From the NCBI RefSeq assembly GCF_008040165.1, contig NZ_VRUR01000001.1, positions 1,755,349-1,819,348 of the forward strand: a stretch of 64,000 bases of DNA. Direction: 5' to 3'. The notes under the pieces are model-generated. The model saw only the letters and a program-made list of their open reading frames with translations, was not told the origin of the DNA and ran no database searches. The translations under genes and the position numbers were made by a program. This document shows, in pieces, positions 46,329-55,900 of this stretch; within the stretch, counting starts at the first letter, position 1, and every line of letters starts with the position of its first letter. The stretch comes from Flagellimonas hymeniacidonis (GTDB lineage Bacteria > Bacteroidota > Bacteroidia > Flavobacteriales > Flavobacteriaceae).

Positions 46329-47562
46329 AATACTTGTTTATATTTAAAGTTGCTTCATCCAAAACGTAAACCATAAAGCTTGCTCCATTGTGAGCGACAC
46401 GCACTACAATATGCCCTTGAAGGCTTTTATAATTGTCCTTAAACCATGGACCGTAAGTAACCAATGTTTCAGGATGCATGTTTGTTGAGAAAATATCCCT
46501 TATGTTGGTCTTCTGACTTTGATGAATTAAGCGTTGGTATACTTCTTGTCCTGGATGGTCTGAGCACCATAATTGCTGAACTACCACCTTGGGGTTTAGG
46601 GTTTCGACAAAAAACTCATTCGTCGCATCTCGATTCCCATGGTGGTTAAGAGTTGTCACTTCTACCTGGCCCACAACTTTTGCAATTGGCGTTTCTACAT
46701 CAAACCATTTGGGAAGGCCAAAGCCTTGCAGACCTGTATTATCACCACCTGTGAAGTAGTCGAAATCACCATAGGACATCTTTAGTGCCAAGCTCAGTGG
46801 ATTTTCATTGTAGCCACCTTTATAAAAAGCTGTCATATCATTTGCGGAAAAATACTCCATGGTAATGCTGTCCATTCCCGTCCAAATGGTACCGTTGGAT
46901 TTGATATTGCGAATGGAAAAATTTCCGTACTTGTTTCTGTGGTTTAAGAGTTGTATTTGGGATTTACTGCCTACTTCCAAAGCCTCGACAGGCATTTTCG
47001 TTGTTGCCAGGAAAGAAATATATTCCTGAAAAATACTGTCATTTTTTAGATAGGTGGTAAGGTCAAATGGAAAGTTGAGGTACGGCGAATTCCGATCTAT
47101 GATTTTCCCAAAGGGAATGTCCTTTCCTAAATCCATTAGACTTCCGTAGTGGTCGGAATGAAAGTGGGAAATCACCGCATAATCTATGTTGTCCTGATGT
47201 TTTTTTGGAGTAACATTTTTGATATAGTCCGATATCCATTTCCAAGTTGGTTTACTATCATCAGGTACCGGGGAGGTGGCTTTTAAGGGATTATATTTTT
47301 CTTCGAACTTCTCCTTGTCCATACTTCCGGCATCCAAAAGCATGGTGGTGCCATCTGGAAGAACAAAAAACGTGCAATTACCACTTCCTGTATTGATATG
47401 ATGAATGTCCAAATAACCTTCTTGCCAATCCGAAAGTTTCTTTTGGACTTTGGGCAATTCGGTGTTTTGACGATGTGTACCTATTGGTTCGGACTTGGGC
47501 CTGCAAGCCCACTGACATCCTAACAACAAGGTGGTCAGAATTATACCGATTTTATGATTCAT
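46306..47562 (-). CDS. ComEC-like metallo-beta-lactamase lipoprotein
   Basis: Exported lipoprotein (lipobox LLLG-C) of 418 residues. The MBL domain has MLLDAGSMDKE, the zinc motif SHFHSDHYGSLMDLG (HxHxDH), DYFTGGDNTG and TTLNHHGNRDATNEF. This order resembles the ComEC/Rec2 MBL domain, here as a stand-alone exterior protein. Phosphodiesterase or nuclease activity fits its neighbours but is inference. Its start overlaps the nucleoside phosphorylase gene by 11 bases and its end overlaps pafA. Confidence 0.83.
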   Translation of the reverse strand: MNHKIGIILTTLLLGCQWACRPKSEPIGTHRQNTELPKVQKKLSDWQEGYLDIHHINTGSGNCTFFVLPDGTTMLLDAGSMDKEKFEEKYNPLKATSPVPDDSKPTWKWISDYIKNVTPKKHQDNIDYAVISHFHSDHYGSLMDLGKDIPFGKIIDRNSPYLNFPFDLTTYLKNDSIFQEYISFLATTKMPVEALEVGSKSQIQLLNHRNKYGNFSIRNIKSNGTIWTGMDSITMEYFSANDMTAFYKGGYNENPLSLALKMSYGDFDYFTGGDNTGLQGFGLPKWFDVETPIAKVVGQVEVTTLNHHGNRDATNEFFVETLNPKVVVQQLWCSDHPGQEVYQRLIHQSQKTNIRDIFSTNMHPETLVTYGPWFKDNYKSLQGHIVVRVAHNGASFMVYVLDEATLNINKYYGPYQSN

Positions 47563-48430
47563 CTGCTATAATCTTATGTAAAACATATATTATGAGTTCT
47601 TTGACTTTTTCACGATAGTTTTTATTGGCCTCTTTGTTCAATCTATTTGCAATGACCAGGCAGATGGCGATGGCATCATGTCCCAGCATTTTGGCTAGAC
47701 CGTATAGCGCAGAGCTCTCCATTTCGTAATTGGTTATTGTATGGCCATGATATTCGAAATCGGAGAGTTTATTGTTGATGTCGTCCAGTTTTTTGGAAAG
47801 GCGCAATTCCCTTCCCTGAGGCACATAAAACCCTGGTGCTGTAATGGTGATACCTATAAAGGTATCCTCGCTCTTTAATTGAAGAAGCAATTTTTTTGAG
47901 GCGTCCACCACATATGGATTCAGAAATATGGAATGGCCTCCCACCAAAATCCGAAACAATCTACGGAACTCTTCATTTACGACTTCTTCCCCTTTTTCAT
48001 AGAAATATAGGAGATTATCAAACCCAACTGATTTTTCGGAAATGACATACGAATTGACAGGAATGTGTTTTTGAAGACTACCTGAAGTCCCAATTCTTAT
48101 AAATTCAAGTTTTCTTTTTTCTTTCTTTATTTCCCTCGTTTCAAAGTCGATATTGACCAATGCATCCAATTCATTCATAACAATGTCGATATTACCAATG
48201 CCGACACCGGTGGAAACAACTGTAATTCTTTTATACTCGAATTTTCCGGTGATGCTCACATATTCTCTGTTGGCTATTTTGAATTCGATATCAGAAAATA
48301 AAGATTCAAATACGTCTACCCGTTTGGGGTCGCCCACCAGAATGACGGTATCTGCAATTTGCCCTGGTCTCAAATGCAAATGGAAAATACTTCCGTCAGG
48401 GTTTAGGATTAACTCGGAATCTAAAATCAT
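47552..48430 (-). CDS. Nucleoside phosphorylase (uridine phosphorylase-like)
   Basis: Cytoplasmic PNP/UDP-family enzyme that splits nucleosides into base and ribose-1-phosphate. Motifs: VILVGDPKRVDVFE at the N-terminus, VVSTGVGIGNIDIVMNEL, EFIRIGTSGSLQKHIP and NYEMESSALYGLAKMLG, the last containing the ribose-contacting Met-Glu. Length 292 versus about 250 in E. coli Udp; a middle insertion accounts for the difference. Base specificity cannot be fixed. It is 8 bases after the glycerophosphodiesterase stop. Confidence 0.9.
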   Translation of the reverse strand: MILDSELILNPDGSIFHLHLRPGQIADTVILVGDPKRVDVFESLFSDIEFKIANREYVSITGKFEYKRITVVSTGVGIGNIDIVMNELDALVNIDFETREIKKEKRKLEFIRIGTSGSLQKHIPVNSYVISEKSVGFDNLLYFYEKGEEVVNEEFRRLFRILVGGHSIFLNPYVVDASKKLLLQLKSEDTFIGITITAPGFYVPQGRELRLSKKLDDINNKLSDFEYHGHTITNYEMESSALYGLAKMLGHDAIAICLVIANRLNKEANKNYREKVKELIIYVLHKIIADES

Positions 48431-48438
48431 GTGTGGTC

Positions 48439-49368
48439 TTAGTTATGCAAGTTCTCACTTCGTAAAAATTCCAGTAACAACTTCGGGCGATCAGTTTGGA
48501 TAATATCGACATTGTTGTCGATGTACCATTGATAGGTATTGATGTCCATTGCGGCTTTTTCATCATCATGGCCACCACTCAGACGAGGCCATAACGAGTT
48601 GACCCAAACACTTGATCCTTTTTCACGTATTTCGTTGAAATAAGAACCTAAACCGATGGTGTCGTTCGGGATTATAAATTCGAATGCCACAGGTTTGCGG
48701 TGCTCCACATAATCATCAACAATTTCACTGCTACCTTGCTTCAAGCGGATTACAGGCATAAAATTGACGTTGCCCAGATATGTTCCGAATTCTTCTTCTA
48801 CCTCCATTCTTGTTTTCGTTCCTTTGATGATAACCTGATCCAGGGTTTCCGTCAGTTTTACAATTTGAAAACACTTGTCAAAAATGGAATAGCTTTTATC
48901 CAGATTGACCAGAATCTTGTTCTTGGAGGTCATAAGTGCTTCTCCAAGTGTTGGTATTTTATGCGGAGTAGCGACTCCCAATCCATCTTTTAAGTGCAAT
49001 GTCCTTAACGAATCCAATGTCCAATCTTTGACAAATCCTTTTCCGGTAGTGGTACGGTCAATAGTTTCGTCATGCATGAGCACTAAATGGCCGTCTTTGG
49101 TTTCCCTTATGTCAATTTCTACCATATCCACACCCATATCGATACAATTTTGGATGGCTTGCAACGAATTTTCAGGTGCATTCCGCCAATCTCCTCGATG
49201 CGCTACTACAATGATTTCTTTGTTTGCTGAATTGTTGAGATTAGCGATTTTATCCTGGATTGTGGATGCCTTGATATCTGCTGCATCCTTAGGGATTATC
49301 TCAGTGGTTTGTTGTCCTTTACAGTTTCCCCATAGCAGAAGGGCCGTAAAAAATAAAAAGCGTTTCAT
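48439..49368 (-). CDS. Glycerophosphodiester phosphodiesterase, exported
   Basis: GDPD-family TIM barrel that hydrolyses glycerophosphodiesters to glycerol-3-phosphate and an alcohol. The catalytic block is VVAHRGDWRNAPENSLQAI (two His and the Glu ahead), with MVEIDIRETKDGHLVLMHD for calcium and general acid. A signal peptide precedes it (FLFFTALLLWGNCKGQ), with Cys at about residue 17, so it may be a lipoprotein. First gene after the susD terminator and start of a tightly packed four-gene run. Confidence 0.93.
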   Translation of the reverse strand: MKRFLFFTALLLWGNCKGQQTTEIIPKDAADIKASTIQDKIANLNNSANKEIIVVAHRGDWRNAPENSLQAIQNCIDMGVDMVEIDIRETKDGHLVLMHDETIDRTTTGKGFVKDWTLDSLRTLHLKDGLGVATPHKIPTLGEALMTSKNKILVNLDKSYSIFDKCFQIVKLTETLDQVIIKGTKTRMEVEEEFGTYLGNVNFMPVIRLKQGSSEIVDDYVEHRKPVAFEFIIPNDTIGLGSYFNEIREKGSSVWVNSLWPRLSGGHDDEKAAMDINTYQWYIDNNVDIIQTDRPKLLLEFLRSENLHN

Positions 49369-49404
49369 GTTATGTTTTTTGAAGGTTTGTTGGTGATTCT
49401 TTAA

Positions 49405-49435
49405 AAAGAAATAAAAGGGGGGACGTAATCCCCCC
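49405..49435 (-). terminator. Terminator or attenuator between susD and the phosphodiesterase genes
   Basis: On the minus strand GGGGGG (49435-49430), 7-base loop, CCCCCC (49422-49417), then TTTTATTTCTTTTT. It lies in the 132-base gap after susD, so it should end most SusCD transcripts while allowing read-through to the GDPD-PNP-MBL-pafA genes. Confidence 0.72.
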
Positions 49436-49444
49436 GATTGAAAT

Positions 49445-49472
49445 AAACTAAACTAAACTAACTCAAACTAAC
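49445..49472. repeat. Short AAACT-type tandem repeat
   Basis: Repeated AAACTA/AACTA units just upstream (in transcript order) of the terminator hairpin between susD and GDPD. No known role. Confidence 0.5.
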
Positions 49473-49500
49473 TAGTGCTGTTCTTATGCTGTAATTCTGG

Positions 49501-50916
49501 TTAATACCCTGGATTTTGGGTGATGGATGAATCGGTGTCCAATTGACTTTGCGGTATTGGAAGAATCAATTTGTTGTCATCTATGGTTACATTGGCTCCG
49601 GTGCTGCTAAAAAAAGCGTTCATTACCGAAACTGCCGTACCGTAGCGTTTTAGATCGAACCAACGATGGCCTTCCCCGATAAACTCAAAACGACGTTCTT
49701 GGCGAATTGCATCCCGAACTTCTGCTTGGGTCGTTGCCGTCGTTGCCCCCAAACCAGCTCTTGCCCGAATTGTATTTAGCTGAAGTATGGCATCAGCGGT
49801 CTGATTGTTTTCATTTAGCGCTTCGGCGTATTTGAGGATGACATCGGTGTATCTAATAATCAAATGGTCACTTCCCCCATCATCGGCACCTGTGGTCGAT
49901 ACCTCATACTTAGTAGAAAAGTAAAAAGGGTTTGCTCCAGGATCTACAGCCACATAATCATTGAGTCTGGTATCCCCAGCATCATAGGAATCTATAAAAT
50001 CCTGTGTGGGCAGATTGTGGCCTTTTGCATTTGCCGTTGTCCCGGAAGGGCGGAACTGGGAGCCCGCAGGACTGCCTTCAAAACTGCCATCAACGTTAAA
50101 CCCGCTTGCAAACTGCACTTCGAACAAGATTTCGGAATTACCTTCGTTGGCCACACCAAAAATCTCAGCGGTTGTAGCTGCCAAGGTGTATTCACCGGAA
50201 TTCACCACTGCCTCCAAATTGGTCAATGCACTGCCAAAATTACCTTGGGTCAATTGTACATCACCCAACAATGCTTGAGCTGCACCCCTTGCAGGCTTAC
50301 CTAATTCTTTGCTTACCGGAAGATCCTGGATGGCATCATTTAGATCGGTTTCAATTTGGGTATATACCTGAGCCATTGGGGTACGGCCTTGACCAAAGAA
50401 ATCGAAGGGGCTCTCGGTTTCGGTGGTGACCAAGGGCACATCGCCATAGAGTCTTACCAAATTGAAATACAATAGGGCCCTAATGAATTTCATCTCACCA
50501 ATTCTACTGGTTTTACGGGAGGCATCTTCATATTCTATGTCGGTAATTCGATTCAAGACCGTATTGGCCCTCTGGATGCCTTTGTATGATTCGCGCCATA
50601 TATCTCCTACAAGGTCGTTACCTGCGTTGGTCGAAAAATCATCTAATTGCCCAAAACGACCACCATCATTTGCCGCAATTTCCTCAAAGGAATCTTCCCC
50701 TGAAATTTCACCAACACCAATTAAATCTAGGCCATAAAGACCTCCGTTTTGCAATTGTGCATAGACTCCCGCTATAGCGCTTTCCAATTCTTGTTCATTG
50801 GAATAGAAGTTATTGGCAGACTTTTCGGTAATTGGAATAATATCCAATTCATCTTCACATGAAAACAGCCCAAGGAAGACAACCACCATTAAAAATGTAT
50901 ATTTATTAAAGTTCAT
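49501..50916 (-). CDS. SusD/RagB-family outer-membrane lipoprotein
   Basis: Surface lid partner of the SusC next to it. Lipobox is LFS-C (about residue 20), then the usual SusD segment ITEKSANNFYSNEQELESAI. Tetratricopeptide-like helices follow, and the C-terminal RYTDVILKYAEALNE and RQERRFEFIGEGHRWFDLKR motif closes the family. Length 471. It is 17 bases after susC. The ligand should match the rest of the locus (phosphodiesters or nucleotides by inference). Confidence 0.94.
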   Translation of the reverse strand: MNFNKYTFLMVVVFLGLFSCEDELDIIPITEKSANNFYSNEQELESAIAGVYAQLQNGGLYGLDLIGVGEISGEDSFEEIAANDGGRFGQLDDFSTNAGNDLVGDIWRESYKGIQRANTVLNRITDIEYEDASRKTSRIGEMKFIRALLYFNLVRLYGDVPLVTTETESPFDFFGQGRTPMAQVYTQIETDLNDAIQDLPVSKELGKPARGAAQALLGDVQLTQGNFGSALTNLEAVVNSGEYTLAATTAEIFGVANEGNSEILFEVQFASGFNVDGSFEGSPAGSQFRPSGTTANAKGHNLPTQDFIDSYDAGDTRLNDYVAVDPGANPFYFSTKYEVSTTGADDGGSDHLIIRYTDVILKYAEALNENNQTADAILQLNTIRARAGLGATTATTQAEVRDAIRQERRFEFIGEGHRWFDLKRYGTAVSVMNAFFSSTGANVTIDDNKLILPIPQSQLDTDSSITQNPGY

Positions 50917-50933
50917 TTTGTTCAGTTTTCGGT

Positions 50934-53900
50934 TTAAAATTTAACGTTTAATCCCAGTGCTATAAAGCGTGTCAACGGACTAGCAGATTGAATCCAACCC
51001 CTTGTGAGGGTTTGTTGGTTATTGCTGTCCCTTGTATCCAATGCATCAGGATTGTATCCCCGGAAATTCGTACTATTGAAAATATTGTTCCCCGTTAGGT
51101 AAATTCTTAGGAAATCGATGCCCAAATAATTGGTGACACTTTCCTGGAAGTTATATCCGAGTTGCAGACTTCTCAAACGGAAATAATCCGCATCGTATAC
51201 GGAAAGACTGGAAGACCTTGTTAACCTTCCGGCAGAGGAAAAACTGGAAAAATCCGGTCTTCTGAAAAAGCCATTGGGATTTCTATCGGAATAGTAGTTG
51301 TCAAAATAATGCTGGGTTGGCACAAAAAAGCCTTCCCCACTTTCTGCAAAGTAAACCATACGGTCCGAGACTTTTCTGCCTTCTATTCCCGTGAATTGGG
51401 CATTAAAATCAAATCCTTTATAGTTGAGGGTAAAACCAAAACCATAGGTAAAATCTGGATTGTAGTCCCCAAGGGTAACCCTGTCATCCGGGGTAATTTG
51501 TCCATCACCATCGGCATCCCTTACCACATAATCACCAACTTCGGTACCCGCTAGCGGTGTCACCGTTGCTGCATCTATTTCGGCCTGGGTTCTGAATACT
51601 CCCTGGATGTCATAGGCATAGAACTCCGCAATACTTCCACCAACTTTGGTAAGGAAGCCCATTCCCCCGTTGCTCTGGATAATCTGTTCCTGACCTTCTC
51701 CCAAGGCCAAAACCTCATTTCTGCTACTGGTGATGTTGGCATTAAAGCCCAATTTTAGTTCGCCAATCTCAAAGTCGTTTCCTCGGATTTCAAATTCGAA
51801 CCCCTTGTTTTCCAATTCGCCAATATTCTGCAAGGATTGGGAAAATCCCGATTGTTGTGGCACTGGAACTTCCAATAGGAGGTCGGAGGTCTTGGATTTG
51901 TAGTATTCGGCCGTGAACAATATTTTGTTATCCAAAATACCAAGGTCCACACCCATATTCAGCGCGGTATTGGTTTCCCATGAAAGGTCGGGATTGGGAG
52001 AGGTTTGCGTATATGAACCTGGAACCAGTTGTCCATCTACCACATAATTATCCGGGTCAATCAATGCGATGGAACCAAAATCCCCAATTTGATTGTTACC
52101 GGTTTGGCCCCAGCTTGCCCTTAGTTTGGCAAAACTTAAAAGCCCGTCTTCAGGAAAGAAGGTTTCGTTGCTCAACGTCCATCCGCCGGAGACAGATGCG
52201 AAATTTCCATATTTTGTATTTGCTCCAAAACGTGATGAACCATCCCTTCTAAAAGAACCAGAAAGGGAATATCTGCCATCATAGTCGTATTGCAAACGGG
52301 CAAAATAGGATTCAAGCGCCCATTTGCTCCTGCCAACGACGGCAGAAGGATTGGTGGCCCCGGCTATGTTCCGAAGGTTGTCATCTGCAAAGTTATTGCC
52401 CTGTAATCTTGTGTTGAAAAAGCTTTCTTCTTGATAACTGAAACCCAGCAAAGCGTCAAAGGTATGTTTGTCTAGGATTTTGTTATAGGTCAGAAGGTTC
52501 TCCGTGATGAAATTTTCCCTTCTAGCGTTGTTCTCGAAAGCCTGCGTAAGGTTGTTCGCCACTGGAGTTCTATAGTTACCAATGTTTGAAGGAGCAAAGA
52601 ATTCTGTAAAAATGGTGTTGAAATCACCGCCCAGTGAGGTTTTGAACTTTAAATTGTCCCAAGGTTCCACTTCCACGTAAGCATTTCCAAACAATCTTAA
52701 ACGTCGTTCAAAAAAATCGGTCAGCTCCGTTTGTGCAACGGTATTCTCGGAGATTGGCCCGTCCCAATTGTCGTTATTGTCCTGTAATTGATTTGCTATG
52801 GCAAAAGTACCATCTGTATTTCGGATTGGGTAATAAGGTTGCATCAATATGATGGAGAAACTGGGGTCTGGTTGAGCACGGTTATTATCCACACCGTAAT
52901 TGGACCAACCCGCCTCACCGGTTGGATTGGAATTGACCAACGAAATATTGGAAGTAATTCCAAACCGGATCCGCTTGTTTATTTGGGAATTCAACTGCAT
53001 ATTGGCCGTGTAGCGCTTGTAATCAGAATCCATTATAATGTTTTCTTGATTCAAGTACCCGAAAGAAATGGAGTAATCTGTTTTTTCTGTTCCACCACTG
53101 AGGTTGATATAGTGATTCTGTTGGGCAGCAGTACGGAATACGGCTTCTGTCCAATTGGTGTTGGTCAAACCTGCCTGTCCATCCAAATAGCCCTGTAAAT
53201 AATTTGGAATCCTACTACGTTTTCCTCCTCCATTGGCATCACGAGTAGCATTGTCATCGGTTATGCTCCTACCTGGCCCTCCAGAAACATATCCAAAATT
53301 CCTGGAATCAGAATCGAACAAAGCTGCATCATAGGCATCCACGAGTTCAAAGTTGTCAATGCGATCTTGAAATCCATAATAGGTATCATAGGTTACCTTT
53401 AAACTCCCTTGTCTTCCTTTTTTGGTGGTGATTAAAATAACACCATTGGATGCCCGGGAACCATAAATAGCGGCAGAAGCTGCATCTTTAAGGATGTTGA
53501 CGGATTCGATGTCTTGAGTGTTGATGGAACTAAATGAAGATCCTTCGGACAAAGGATTTCCATCGATTACGATTAACGGGTTGGTTCCTGCTGTCAAAGT
53601 GTTGAGACCTCGAATCTGAATTACGGAGTTCTCACCGGGATTCTTTCCATTGCCAAGCACCTGTATTCCAGATACGTTCCCTGAAAGTGCCTGCTCAAAG
53701 TTTGCAGACGAGAAGTTGTTCAGTGCTTCGCCATCGACTTTGGAAACGGCTCCGTTAAACTTTTCCTTGGTGGTAGAACCGTAGCCGATAATGACCACTT
53801 CCTCCAATTTCCCTGCATCTGGCAGTAGCTGAATGTTTACGGTGGTCTGTCCACTAACAGCGATTTCTTGTGTGGAATATCCTAGATAGGAAACCTCGAG

Positions 53901-54458
53901 TATGGCATTGCCCGACGAGACCTCAATGGTGTAGTTTCCGTCAAAATCTGAACTCACCCCATTGATTGTTCCTTGCTCAATGATGCTGGCACCTGGTAGT
54001 GGTTGTCCATCCTCATCCGTAACCGCCCCATTTACCGAAAACTGGACTTTGGCCCCCAAGTTGGATTCCTCGGGTTGGGAAGTACGTTCAGATTCGGTTC
54101 GTTTCACCAAATAAATTCGGCGGTCGTTGAGGTTGAATGTGGTCTCCGTATTTTGAAAAACCCGGTTGAGCACATTGGTGATACGTTCCCGATCCACTTT
54201 GATCGAGACAATTCGATCTATGTTTACGTCTTTGATTTTATAGACAAACTCAAACTCGGTTTTACTTTCTATTTCATCTATCAATTGTCCAATGGAGACG
54301 TTGTTCAAATCCAGTGTTACTTTGGCACGTTGTCCGTAGGCATCGTTGGCCTGCATGGAAAAGAGAGCGGCCAAAAGGAACAACGTACTGAGTTTCATTT
54401 TTAGGTCATATTTAAATACTGGAAATAGGCTTCTTTTAAGTGTAAGAAGTTTTTTCAT
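50934..54458 (-). CDS. SusC/RagA TonB-linked transporter with STN domain
   Basis: The 1174-residue outer-membrane beta barrel has four parts. A long signal peptide ends DAYGQ. A secretin/TonB N-terminal (STN) domain follows at about residues 45-115 (VTLDLNNVSIGQLIDEIESK), which signals to FecR. Then a carboxypeptidase-regulatory-like domain (VNGAVTDEDGQPLPGASI) and the plug (EVVIIGYGSTTKEKFNGAVS, VIDGNPLSEG, DAASAAIYGSRASNGVIL) precede the barrel. The ending TRFIALGLNVKF is a typical barrel C-terminus. The STN domain and upstream fecR/sigma pair show ligand-induced control. Confidence 0.95.
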   Translation of the reverse strand: MKKLLTLKRSLFPVFKYDLKMKLSTLFLLAALFSMQANDAYGQRAKVTLDLNNVSIGQLIDEIESKTEFEFVYKIKDVNIDRIVSIKVDRERITNVLNRVFQNTETTFNLNDRRIYLVKRTESERTSQPEESNLGAKVQFSVNGAVTDEDGQPLPGASIIEQGTINGVSSDFDGNYTIEVSSGNAILEVSYLGYSTQEIAVSGQTTVNIQLLPDAGKLEEVVIIGYGSTTKEKFNGAVSKVDGEALNNFSSANFEQALSGNVSGIQVLGNGKNPGENSVIQIRGLNTLTAGTNPLIVIDGNPLSEGSSFSSINTQDIESVNILKDAASAAIYGSRASNGVILITTKKGRQGSLKVTYDTYYGFQDRIDNFELVDAYDAALFDSDSRNFGYVSGGPGRSITDDNATRDANGGGKRSRIPNYLQGYLDGQAGLTNTNWTEAVFRTAAQQNHYINLSGGTEKTDYSISFGYLNQENIIMDSDYKRYTANMQLNSQINKRIRFGITSNISLVNSNPTGEAGWSNYGVDNNRAQPDPSFSIILMQPYYPIRNTDGTFAIANQLQDNNDNWDGPISENTVAQTELTDFFERRLRLFGNAYVEVEPWDNLKFKTSLGGDFNTIFTEFFAPSNIGNYRTPVANNLTQAFENNARRENFITENLLTYNKILDKHTFDALLGFSYQEESFFNTRLQGNNFADDNLRNIAGATNPSAVVGRSKWALESYFARLQYDYDGRYSLSGSFRRDGSSRFGANTKYGNFASVSGGWTLSNETFFPEDGLLSFAKLRASWGQTGNNQIGDFGSIALIDPDNYVVDGQLVPGSYTQTSPNPDLSWETNTALNMGVDLGILDNKILFTAEYYKSKTSDLLLEVPVPQQSGFSQSLQNIGELENKGFEFEIRGNDFEIGELKLGFNANITSSRNEVLALGEGQEQIIQSNGGMGFLTKVGGSIAEFYAYDIQGVFRTQAEIDAATVTPLAGTEVGDYVVRDADGDGQITPDDRVTLGDYNPDFTYGFGFTLNYKGFDFNAQFTGIEGRKVSDRMVYFAESGEGFFVPTQHYFDNYYSDRNPNGFFRRPDFSSFSSAGRLTRSSSLSVYDADYFRLRSLQLGYNFQESVTNYLGIDFLRIYLTGNNIFNSTNFRGYNPDALDTRDSNNQQTLTRGWIQSASPLTRFIALGLNVKF

Positions 54459-54510
54459 ACTTTTATAGTGTTAATTGTGGTTAATCTTTTTTAGATTGAT
54501 CACTTCTACC

Positions 54511-54547
54511 AATCGGAAGATGTTCGTAGCATTTTCCGATTTTTTTT
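54511..54547 (+). terminator. Hairpin in the fecR-susC gap, terminator-like on the plus strand
   Basis: AATCGGAA (54511-54518) pairs with TTCCGATT (54534-54541), then T tract to 54547. No plus-strand gene ends here. Outer ACC/GGT and TTGA/TCAA extend the stem, so on the minus strand it would form a structured susC leader. It could instead end a short antisense RNA. Confidence 0.5.
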
Positions 54548-54649
54548 GGTCAATTTTAACCTTAGTAAGAAGCAATCATTTAGTATTTGGTCACATCTTT
54601 TTTGGGTTATGTCATAGGCGATATGGTTTAAAGTTTAGCTGTTCGGTAG

Positions 54650-55771
54650 TTATTGTATGATTATTTTATCATTCAGGAATTGGTATTCAATACCGTAATT
54701 GGCTTTTAATTCCATGAGTACATCTTCTATGGGTTCATTTCCGAAATTCGCATTAAACTCTTCATGGGTCAAATCTGAATTGTTGTTTATAATGGTCACA
54801 TCGTAGTGTCGCTCCAATTTCTTCATGATGTTACTAAAGGTCATGTTCCGAAAAACCAATTTCCCATTGATCCATGAGGTATACAAACTCGTTATAACTT
54901 CCGACGTATCGATATTGTTTTTGGCCTTGTCAAAACTTCCTTTGAATCCAGGCTTTAGGTATACGTTTTTTTCCGAACCGTATTCTTCTTCCTCGGTATA
55001 TAGACTTACCGCACCTTCAACAAGCACAACTTCCGTAGTTTCGTCCTCTGGATATGCCGATACATTGAATTGGGTACCTAACACGCGAACGTTTAATCCA
55101 TTTGTATTTACAATGAAAGGGTGCTCAGGATCTTTTGCCACATTCAGATAGGCTTCGCCTGTGATTAAGACCAATCTGTCTGAACCCGGAATAAATTGCA
55201 CAGGATATTGGATGGAGGACCCAGCATTCAGGTGTGTGACTGTTCCGTCCGATAATTGGAGTTGAAAAGTCTTTCCTCTAGGTACGGTCAAGGTATTGTA
55301 TGCCAATTCTGTTTTAGAAGCACTGTCGGAGTATTTCAAACTTTTCCCGTCTTGTTTTCCAACTACATTGCCATTGGTATCAAGTACTTCTACCTGTCCA
55401 TTTTCATTGATGACTTTGACATCTCCATTCTCAAGTTGTAGGGTAATGGCATTTTCGGGGATGATAAGATTGGTGTTCGATGTATTGTTTTGCAGATAGA
55501 AATACCCTATTGCCATTAAACCTATAAATACAGCTGCTGCGGCAGACACTTTCCAAAAAATCGACTTTCTCCGCTTGGAACGGGTTTGTGTATTGATGGA
55601 TGTCCATAACGATTCCTTTATGGCATTTTTGTGGGCTTCATCATTAAAATGAAGTTCTAAATGAGCCAACTTTAGTTCCTGCTTGAACTTTTCTAAAATT
55701 TCCAGCTCTTGATTGGATATAGATCCGTTAAGGTATTTATCCAACAGTTTTTTAAATTCTTGCTCTTGCAT
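54650..55771 (-). CDS. FecR-family anti-sigma factor
   Basis: Inner-membrane regulator linking the SusC STN domain to the ECF sigma factor. The cytoplasmic N-terminus (about 80 residues) is followed by one helix (VSAAAAVFIGLMAIGYFYL near residue 92) and the periplasmic FecR domain with PRGKTFQLQLSDGTVTHLNA, GEAYLNVAKD and VRVLGTQFNVSAY. A DUF4974 C-terminal domain ends it (MTFSNIMKKLERHYDVTI). Length 373 is typical. It lies between the sigma gene and susC. Confidence 0.94.
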   Translation of the reverse strand: MQEQEFKKLLDKYLNGSISNQELEILEKFKQELKLAHLELHFNDEAHKNAIKESLWTSINTQTRSKRRKSIFWKVSAAAAVFIGLMAIGYFYLQNNTSNTNLIIPENAITLQLENGDVKVINENGQVEVLDTNGNVVGKQDGKSLKYSDSASKTELAYNTLTVPRGKTFQLQLSDGTVTHLNAGSSIQYPVQFIPGSDRLVLITGEAYLNVAKDPEHPFIVNTNGLNVRVLGTQFNVSAYPEDETTEVVLVEGAVSLYTEEEEYGSEKNVYLKPGFKGSFDKAKNNIDTSEVITSLYTSWINGKLVFRNMTFSNIMKKLERHYDVTIINNNSDLTHEEFNANFGNEPIEDVLMELKANYGIEYQFLNDKIIIQ

Positions 55772-55900
55772 ATTTTCTGCGCTATATAATTATGAACCAT
55801 AAAGCCATGAAAACTCACATGAATTTTTCATAATTAACATTTTATTAACATTTTTGAATGGAATATGGGAATTTAGTGAGCCTAATTATTGGAGGAGGTA

